Shown: positions 50,551-55,779 of the stretch, in pieces
How positions within the stretch are numbered: the first letter of the stretch is position 1
Layout: each line of letters starts with the position of its first letter
Assembly: GCA_963748075.1 (NCBI GenBank)
Contig: CAVVHQ010000046.1
Location: 1 to 55,779 of the forward strand
DNA: 55,779 nucleotides
Direction: 5' to 3'
Origin: VRUE01 sp963748075
GTDB taxonomy: Bacteria; Actinomycetota; Thermoleophilia; Solirubrobacterales; 70-9
Notes under the pieces: model-generated
Told to the model about the DNA's origin: nothing
What the model saw: only the letters and a program-made list of their open reading frames with translations
Databases searched by the model: none
Position numbers and translations under genes: made by a program

Positions 50551-51330
50551 TTGTCCCTTGAGACCTTGCTGAGAGCAGCCGAAAACCGAATCTTCCGCCG
50601 GCGCGCCCCGATCGCGCTGGGCTTCGCCTCTGCGCTCGCGCTGCTGGTCGTCGCCGCCTGGCCGGGCGCCGCCGACTCGGCGCCGGCCCGCGTCGTCGTG
50701 CTCGGCCAGACCGATTCGACCCCGCGGCCCTCCTGTCCGGGCAAAATCGTCAACAACGTCGAGGTCGTCCCCTGCCGGGTCGAGGGGCACGTGACCGGCT
50801 TCCAGGCGATCGCCGGCGGCGTCCCCCGTCCTTACGAGGTGCCCTTCGACGGCAAGATCGTCGCCTGGTCGATCACCCTGGCCCGGCCCTCGCGCACGGA
50901 CACGGCGAAAACGACCGACGAGGTCAGCTTCTTCAATGAATTCCTCGGCAAGCCCTCGCGGGCGCGGATCGGCGTCCTGCGCCCGGTCGAAGGCACGAAG
51001 CCGCCCAAGTACACGCTGGTCCGCCAGAGCCCGCTGCAGACGCTCAACCGCTACTTCGGCAGCACCGCGATCTTCGCCCTCGACCACCCGCTCAGCGTGC
51101 TGAAAGGCCAGGTCGTCGCCCTGACGATCCCGACCTGGGCGCCGATGTTCGCCTTCAACGTCTCCGACGAAGACACCTGGCGCGGCAGCCGCCTGCCCAA
51201 ACACTGCTCCTCGAAGCAAGACATCCAGGGCGGCCACCCCCAGCAGGGCGTCGGCAAGACCAAGACCTACGGCTGCTACTACTCGAACGCCCGCTTGCTC
51301 TACACCGCCACGGTCGTCAAGAAGCCCTAA
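50551..51330 (+). CDS. Secreted hypothetical protein
   Basis: The 259-residue protein has an N-terminal hydrophobic signal/anchor (about residues 20-38), then a beta-rich region without recognised domain (SCPGKIVNNVEVVPCRVEGHVTGFQ; ending KTYGCYYSNARLLYTATVVKKP). Several paired cysteines suggest disulfides outside the cell. TTG at 50551 is the only start retaining the signal segment. Its TAA stop lies in the left arm of a family 1 repeat. Confidence 0.65.
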   Translation: MSLETLLRAAENRIFRRRAPIALGFASALALLVVAAWPGAADSAPARVVVLGQTDSTPRPSCPGKIVNNVEVVPCRVEGHVTGFQAIAGGVPRPYEVPFDGKIVAWSITLARPSRTDTAKTTDEVSFFNEFLGKPSRARIGVLRPVEGTKPPKYTLVRQSPLQTLNRYFGSTAIFALDHPLSVLKGQVVALTIPTWAPMFAFNVSDEDTWRGSRLPKHCSSKQDIQGGHPQQGVGKTKTYGCYYSNARLLYTATVVKKP

Positions 51331-51449
51331 CGCCGTCTGACCAAGCAGACCAAGGACGCAGGGAGCGAGGGGAGGGGAGCGCACTATTTAGTGCGTGACC
51401 CGATCCAAGCGACTGAGGACGCCGGTATGCGCTGGTCAGACGGCGTTAG
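51327..51449. repeat. Family 1 inverted-repeat element, copy D (best preserved)
   Basis: The 123-bp element has perfect 16-bp ends (51327-51342 and 51434-51449). Inside are AAGCAGACCAAGGACGC and AGGGAG on the left, a perfect CGCACTA/TAGTGCG hairpin (51380-51395), GTGACCCGATCC, then CGACTGAGGACGCCGGTATGCGC. Both flanking convergent genes take their TAA stops from the element's arms (51328-51330 on plus; 51446-51448 on minus). Confidence 0.88.
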
Positions 51450-51709
51450 AGCGCGCTCTGGCGCAGGCCGCAGTAGGGGCAGTCGCTGACGTCGAGGCCG
51501 ATCAGCTGGTCGCAGCGGCGGCAGGCGCGGAGGTTCTCGGGGCTGCGCGGCAGCTCCGAGGCGGAGGGGGCGAGCGGCAGCGCCATCGCCACCGGCTCCA
51601 TCTCCTCGCCGGTCTCGCGGTCGAGGTAGACCTCACCCGGCTCGGCGTGGGCGAGCGCCTCGCGGCCGGAGGCCGGCGCCCGCATCCGGTAGAGCTGCCG
51701 CTGGTTCAC
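51446..51709 (-). CDS. Small zinc-ribbon protein
   Basis: The protein of about 87 residues ends in a zinc-ribbon-like motif, CRRCDQLIGLDVSDCPYCG (two CxxC pairs), preceded by MEPVAMALPLAPSASELPRSP. GTG at 51709 (VNQRQLYRMRAP) is preferred; a TTG at 51799 would extend it by 30 residues into the divergent promoter and a hairpin. Function unknown. The stop is in the arm of the family 1 repeat. Confidence 0.6.
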   Translation of the reverse strand: MNQRQLYRMRAPASGREALAHAEPGEVYLDRETGEEMEPVAMALPLAPSASELPRSPENLRACRRCDQLIGLDVSDCPYCGLRQSAL

Positions 51710-51750
51710 GAGCCGGCACAATAGTGGACCCACCTCCCTGAGCGACGCGT

Positions 51751-51786
51751 CCGGAGTTGACCCCGCTATAGGGAGGACAAAGTCGG
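51751..51786. repeat. Family 3 hairpin, copy 3 (degenerate)
   Basis: CCGGAGTTGACCCC and GGGAGGACAAAGTCGG form an imperfect stem around CTATA-like bases. The TTGACCCC...ATA...GGG...ACAAAGTC order matches the reverse strand of the hairpin at 35491-35536. It lies in the divergent region before the second glycosyltransferase gene. Confidence 0.45.
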
Positions 51787-51801
51787 CAGGGCCGTCCAAC
51801 T

Positions 51802-53274
51802 ATGCGCGTTCTCCTCTTTCACGGCTACATGCTGCGCGGCACCGGCAGCAACATCTACACCGCCAACCTGGCCCGCGCGCTCGCGCACCTGGGCCACCAG
51901 GTCCACCTGCTCTGCCAGGACCGCCAGGTGCGGATCGAGGGCGTCGAGATCCACAACCCGGACATCCACGGCCTGCTCCCCGTCTACGTCAAGGATCCCT
52001 ACGAGGGATTCGAGGTGAAGGCGTTCCCGGAGCTGAGCGACCCCGAGCTGGATCGCTACCTCGACGCCAACGTCTCGGCGGTCCGGCGGCTCGCCGACGC
52101 CGTCGGCGGCTTCGACGCCGCCCTGGCCGGCCACCTGATCACGGGGCCGGCGGTCCTCGCCCGCGCCGAGATCGGCGACTTCGCGGCCAAGGTCCACGGA
52201 TCGGCGCTCGAGTACACGGTCAAGCCGCATCCCCGCTTCCTGCCCTACGCCGAAGAGGGGATGCGGGCAGCAAACTGCGTCCTGGTTGGCTCCCGCCACA
52301 CCGCCGAATCCCTCTGGGACGCGCTGCCGGACGTACCCGGGCTGCGAGAGAAGACTCGCCTCGGCCCGCCCGGCGTAGATACGGAGGCGTTCCGACCGCG
52401 GGTGGCGTGGGGAGGGGTGCCCGGCTCGGGCGCGGCGTCCTGTTTTTCGCACAGACCAGTCGGCGAGAGAGGGCGCGCGCGAGGCGAAAAACCCAGCGAC
52501 CGGCCGGGCACCCCTCCCCGCGACAGGACCCGCGGCCAGGACGCCCAGGGTCGTCTTCGTCGGCAAGCTGATCGTCTCCAAGGGGGTCGATCTGCTGATT
52601 GCCGCCTGGCCCCTTGTCAAGCAGCGCAACCCGGAGGCGAGGCTGCAGATCGCCGGGTACGGGGCGTACGAAGTCGGCTTGAGGAGGCTTTTAGCTGCAC
52701 TGGACGGCGGCGATCTGGACGATGCCCGCGAGGTCGCGCGCCTCGGCTGGGCGCTCGAGAGCGGTTCCGCGGAACCGCTTTCGATTCTCGGCACGTTTCT
52801 GGAGAATCCGCCGCCTGGCTACGACGGAGGCGGCGAAGGGGATGGCCGGCTCGGTCGAGTTCGTCGGGCCGCTTGGAGCACGACGAGGTCGCCGAGCTGC
52901 TGCCCGGCGCCGAGGCGCTGGTCATGCCGAGCACCTTTCCCGAGGCGTTCGGGATGGTCGCCGCGGAGGCCGCGGCCTGCGGGGTCCTGCCGGTGTCGGC
53001 CGGGCATTCGGGGATGCGCGAGGTGTCGCGGCAGCTTGCCGCGGCGCTGCCGGACGAGGTCGCGGGGCTGGTCTCCTTCCCGGTGGGGCCGGGCGCCGTC
53101 GAGGCGATTGCCGATCACCTGAACCGCTGGCTGGCGCTGCCCGAGGGGGAACGGTCGGCGGCGCGCGAGAGGCTGGTCGAGACGGCTCGGCGGCTCTGGA
53201 GCTGGGAGGGCGTGGCGCGTGGTGTGATGGCCGCGTCGGCGGGCAGGCTGGGAGAGCTGCCGGCGCCGGAGTAG
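51802..53274 (+). pseudogene. GT4-family glycosyltransferase, broken by a repeat and two +1 shifts
   Basis: The N-terminal part (MRVLLFHGYMLRGTGSNIYTANLARAL; VHGSALEYTVKPHPRF) and the C-terminal part (EHDEVAELLPGAEALVMPS, PEAFGMVAAEAAACGVLPVSAG) are clear GT-B glycosyltransferase halves in one frame. The middle (VVFVGKLIVSKGVDLLIAAW) lies in the +1 frame after a 140-bp family 2 repeat (52396-52535). Two more +1 switches follow: near 52823 (after ENPPPGY) and near 52869 (SVEFVG to RLEHDEV). The single open frame that spans it includes about 150 out-of-frame residues. It is a pseudogene or a badly read gene. Confidence 0.75.
52396..52535 (-). repeat. Family 2 inverted-repeat element, copy 3, inside a glycosyltransferase gene
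   Basis: The 140-bp element has ends CCGCGGGT (52396) and ACCCGCGG (52528-52535). Read on the minus strand it begins CCGCGGGTCCTGTCGCGGGG and ends CCACGCCACCCGCGG, the same ends as the rpsI copy. The next 17 bases (GGGGAGGGGTGCCCGGC against its complement) are perfectly paired, and the interior has a GTTTTTCG/CGAAAAAC stem. Its length is not a multiple of three and the coding frame changes across it. Confidence 0.85.
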
Positions 53275-53341
53275 AAAGTGCCGAGCGTCATTTGGGCGTG
53301 GAATCCTCCCGCCGCCGCTTCAATAGAATCCCCGCCCGCCG

Positions 53342-54136
53342 ATGAACGGCCGCCTGCCGATAGCAAAGATGCTCGCCGCCACGGTCGCGCTCACCGCAGC
53401 GATCTCGGCGGTGATGCTGTCGATCAACTGGAACGGCCAGGAGGCCTCGACCGCGGCGCCGAAGATCGACGATCTGCTCAACATCATGATCGTCCTCTCG
53501 TCCTTCGTCTTCGCGCTGGTCATGGTGATGCTGTTCTACGCGCTGTGGAAGTACAAGGCCAAACCCGGCGACGAGTCCGACGGCGAGCCGATCCACGGCA
53601 ACACGAGACTCGAGGTCGCCTGGACGCTGATCCCGACGATCATCGTGCTGTTCGCCGCCGGCTACAGCTGGGTGGTGCTGGACGAAATCGAATCGAAGGA
53701 CGCGAACCCGCTCACCGTCGACGTCTTCTCCCAGCAGTTCGCCTGGAGCTTCGGCTACCCGGGCAAGGGCAACGTCTGGTCGCAGGGCGAGCTGCACGTG
53801 CCGCTCGGCCGCCAGGTCCAGTTCAAAATGCACTCCCAGGACGTCATCCACTCCTTCTGGGTGCCCGAGTGGCGGATCAAGAAAGACAACGTCCCCGGGA
53901 TCACGACGACCGCGATCGTCACCCCGGACAGGGCGGGCACCTACCAGCTGATCTGCACCGAGCTCTGCGGCTTCGGCCACGCCGCGATGCGGGCCAAGGT
54001 CGTGGTCGAGCCGCCGGCGCAGTTCCGCAAGTGGGTCGCCGGCGTGAAGGAGAAGGTGCCGCCCCCCTACATGGAGTCGATCCGCCAGGACACGGAAACC
54101 AACCCGGTCCAGCCCGTCGGCGCGGGCGGGGCATAA
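53342..54136 (+). CDS. ctaC: Cytochrome c oxidase subunit II
   Basis: The 264-residue protein has an N-terminal hydrophobic segment (about residues 10-27), two membrane helices (about 44-68 and 91-112) and a periplasmic cupredoxin domain with a complete CuA site: His170 (HSFWVPEW), Cys205, Cys209, His213 and Met216 (CTELCGFGHAAM). It accepts electrons from cytochrome c and passes them to subunit I. There is no fused cytochrome c domain. ATG at 53342; ctaD follows 16 bp later. Confidence 0.95.
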   Translation: MNGRLPIAKMLAATVALTAAISAVMLSINWNGQEASTAAPKIDDLLNIMIVLSSFVFALVMVMLFYALWKYKAKPGDESDGEPIHGNTRLEVAWTLIPTIIVLFAAGYSWVVLDEIESKDANPLTVDVFSQQFAWSFGYPGKGNVWSQGELHVPLGRQVQFKMHSQDVIHSFWVPEWRIKKDNVPGITTTAIVTPDRAGTYQLICTELCGFGHAAMRAKVVVEPPAQFRKWVAGVKEKVPPPYMESIRQDTETNPVQPVGAGGA

Positions 54137-54152
54137 TGGAGGGCAGGGACTG

Positions 54153-55779
54153 ATGGTGGCAGCGATCAAGCGACCGGGATGGATTCGAGGTGCGCTCGGC
54201 CTCGTGGCGGCGGCGGCCTTCGGCTTCGGCCTGGTCGTCGTGCTGCGCGCGATCTCCGGCCTGCCGGCCTTCCAGACGGAGCAGACCGGCTACCCGCAGG
54301 TCGTCGTGCCGCTGATCACCGGCCCGCTCGGCTTCCTCGCCGGCTTCGGCTGCTTCGACTACTGGCTGCGCTGGGCCGCCGGGATGCCGACGATCCCGGA
54401 GGACCACTCCCAGCACGGCGCCAGGAGCTGGCGCGACTACCTCCGCTTCAACACCGATCACAAGGTAATCGGCATCCAGTACATCTGCACGAACTTCTTC
54501 TTCTTCTTCGTCAGCGGCCTGATGGCGATGCTGATCCGCGCCGAGCTGGCGCAGCCCGGCACCCAGGTGGTCGACGCCGCCACCTTCAACGGCCTCTTCT
54601 CGGCCCACGCGGCGATCATGATCTTCGTCTTCATCGTCCCGGTGTTCGCCGGGATCGCCAACTACGTGCTGCCGTTGATGATCGGCGCCCCGGACATGGC
54701 CTTTCCGCGCCTCAACGCGCTCAGCTTCTGGATGCTGCCGATCGCCGGCCTGCTCTTCGTCGGCAGCTTCCTCGCCCCCGGCGGCGCCTTCGACGCCGGC
54801 TGGACCGGCTACGCGCCGCTCTCCACCGGGGCGCCGCTCGGGCAGTCGTTCTTCAACCTCGGCGTCCAGTTCGCCGGGGCCTCATCGATCGCCACCGCGC
54901 TCAACTTCCTGGTCACGATCATCACGATGCGCTCCCCGGGGATGACCTTCTGGCGGATGCCGCTGCTGGTCTGGGCCAACCTCTCGACCTCGCTGCTGGT
55001 CGTCGCCGCGACCCCGTTCATCGCCGGCGCCCAGTTCATGGTCCTCCTCGATCGCGTCCTTAGCACCCAGTTCTTCCAGTTCGCCGGCGGCGGCGACGTG
55101 ATCAGCTACCAGCACATCTTCTGGTTCTACTCGCACCCGGCCGTCTACATCATGATGCTGCCCGGCTTCGGGATCATCTCCGAGGTGATCTCGACCCACG
55201 CCCGAAAACCGATCTTCGGATACCGGCTGATGGCGCTGGCGCTGATCGGGATCGTCGTGCTCAGCTACTCGGTCTGGGCGCACCACATGTTCGTCGCCGG
55301 CATGTTCAGCTGGCTGCGGGTGCCGATGATGATCACCACGCTGCTGATCGCGGTGCCGACCGGGATCAAGATCTTCTCCTGGCTGGGGACGCTGTACTTC
55401 GGCAAGATCCACACCTACTCGACCGCGATGCTGTTCGCGCTCGCCTTCATCGTCACCTTCACGGTCGGCGGGATCAGCGGCGTGATGCTGGGCATGGTGC
55501 CGCTCGACATCCACGTCTCCGACACCTACTTCATCGTCGCCCACATCCACTTCGTGCTGTTCGGCGGCTCGGTGTTCACGATCTTCGCCGGCATCTACCA
55601 CTGGTTCCCGAAGATGACCGGGCGGATGTACGACGAGAAGCTCGGTCGGGTCCACTTCTGGGGCACCGTGGTCGGCACCTGGGGCACCTTCCTGCCGATG
55701 CACTGGGTCGGGATGGACGGCATGCCGCGCCGCGTCGCCGACTACGCCGCCCAGTTCGGCGACTGGAACCTGCTGATCA
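54153..55779 (+). CDS. ctaD: Cytochrome c oxidase subunit I, runs off the window end
   Basis: The visible 542 residues contain the heme-copper oxidase core: heme ligand His152 (FSAHAAIMIF), copper ligand His328 with Tyr332 (FWFYSHPAVYIMMLPG), the CuB pair His377-His378 (WAHHMFV), and His464/His466 (VAHIHFVLFGG). The YSHPAVY sequence in helix VI, without the Glu of HPEVY, marks an A2-type oxidase. About 90 residues with two extra hydrophobic helices precede the usual start (RSWRDYLRFNTDHKVIGIQY). ATG at 54153 is used; there is no stop before the window ends, so the gene is partial. Confidence 0.95.
   Translation, partial: MVAAIKRPGWIRGALGLVAAAAFGFGLVVVLRAISGLPAFQTEQTGYPQVVVPLITGPLGFLAGFGCFDYWLRWAAGMPTIPEDHSQHGARSWRDYLRFNTDHKVIGIQYICTNFFFFFVSGLMAMLIRAELAQPGTQVVDAATFNGLFSAHAAIMIFVFIVPVFAGIANYVLPLMIGAPDMAFPRLNALSFWMLPIAGLLFVGSFLAPGGAFDAGWTGYAPLSTGAPLGQSFFNLGVQFAGASSIATALNFLVTIITMRSPGMTFWRMPLLVWANLSTSLLVVAATPFIAGAQFMVLLDRVLSTQFFQFAGGGDVISYQHIFWFYSHPAVYIMMLPGFGIISEVISTHARKPIFGYRLMALALIGIVVLSYSVWAHHMFVAGMFSWLRVPMMITTLLIAVPTGIKIFSWLGTLYFGKIHTYSTAMLFALAFIVTFTVGGISGVMLGMVPLDIHVSDTYFIVAHIHFVLFGGSVFTIFAGIYHWFPKMTGRMYDEKLGRVHFWGTVVGTWGTFLPMHWVGMDGMPRRVADYAAQFGDWNLLI

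Noticed and set aside
48792..50756. 654-residue minus-strand frame over the amidase region.
   Set aside because: Its Arg/Ala/Gly composition is typical of an out-of-frame reading; the amidase signature motifs are in a different frame.
51327..51449. attC-like recombination site: ends CTAACG and CGTTAG resemble integron attC core sites and lie at a stop codon.
   Set aside because: The flanking bases do not fit RYYYAAC and GTTRRRY, and the sister copies (TCTAAGG, GGGTCATT, GGGCCTAT ends) lack AAC/GTT altogether. No integrase gene is present.

Overview
The window is about 55.8 kb of very GC-rich DNA, densely packed with genes and with almost no gap over 200 bp. The gene set points to an actinobacterium: CysO/CysM/Mec-type cysteine synthesis, a GuaB3-type IMP dehydrogenase next to guaA, MMPL and LCMT-type proteins. 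The overall style (short intergenic gaps, many GTG/TTG starts, an alanine/glutamate-rich extension on ribosomal protein S9) suggests the class Thermoleophilia (Solirubrobacterales-like). That placement is inference; no rRNA or tRNA gene was found to support it.

Layout. 0.1-3.1 kb: a two-domain VOC protein and an MMPL exporter. 3.1-6.1 kb (minus): an Rrf2 regulator followed by sufC-sufS-sufU, without sufB or sufD. 6.2-11.1 kb (plus): htpX, then a cysteine locus built on a sulfur-carrier protein: a rhodanese-E1 fusion, cysO, cysM, a methyltransferase, the JAMM hydrolase mec and a DUF2007 protein. 11.1-20.4 kb (mostly minus): a degenerate peptidase-like protein, a DUF1802 protein, hyuA/hyuB, an L-aspartate oxidase, a coiled-coil protein, a glycosyltransferase and a lipoprotein solute-binding protein. 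20.5-25.1 kb: Flp-like pilin, rph, rdgB, a CDF transporter, a broken PucR-like regulator, a 49-residue membrane protein and a roadblock protein. 25.1-36.5 kb: tldD/tldE pair, HU, pyrF, LysM protein, D-Ala-D-Ala carboxypeptidase, a PfkB kinase, guaB3, guaA, a membrane protein and an M23 peptidase. 36.7-48.8 kb (plus): rplM-rpsI, glmM-glmS, a DUF3352 lipoprotein, nnr, a CBS protein, alr, a CCA-adding-type enzyme, infA and an LCMT-type methyltransferase. 48.8-55.8 kb: an amidase with a small AtzG-like partner, a secreted protein, a zinc-ribbon protein, a broken glycosyltransferase, then ctaC and ctaD (ctaD runs off the end).

Working together: sulfur handling dominates the left part. SufS frees sulfur from cysteine for Fe-S assembly. 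The rhodanese-E1 fusion should activate and thiocarboxylate CysO, CysM uses it to make CysO-cysteine, and Mec releases cysteine. The middle and right parts hold housekeeping functions: translation, amino-sugar and peptidoglycan synthesis, purine and pyrimidine synthesis, metabolite repair and respiration.

The least expected content is three families of dispersed inverted-repeat elements. Family 1 (four or five copies, 120-165 bp) has a conserved internal loop inside stems that vary, with at least one compensatory base change. Family 2 (three copies, 78-140 bp) has conserved asymmetric ends around a variable palindrome; one copy lies in frame inside rpsI and one interrupts a glycosyltransferase gene. 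Family 3 is a 36-46 bp hairpin with a conserved T-C mismatch. Two genes of the cysteine locus also share a hairpin-plus-promoter/operator module. Several genes (glmM, the amidase, the second glycosyltransferase) show apparent +1 frameshifts, and nadB, pyrF and one membrane protein lack a usual start codon. The frameshifts could be sequence errors, so those calls carry that caveat.
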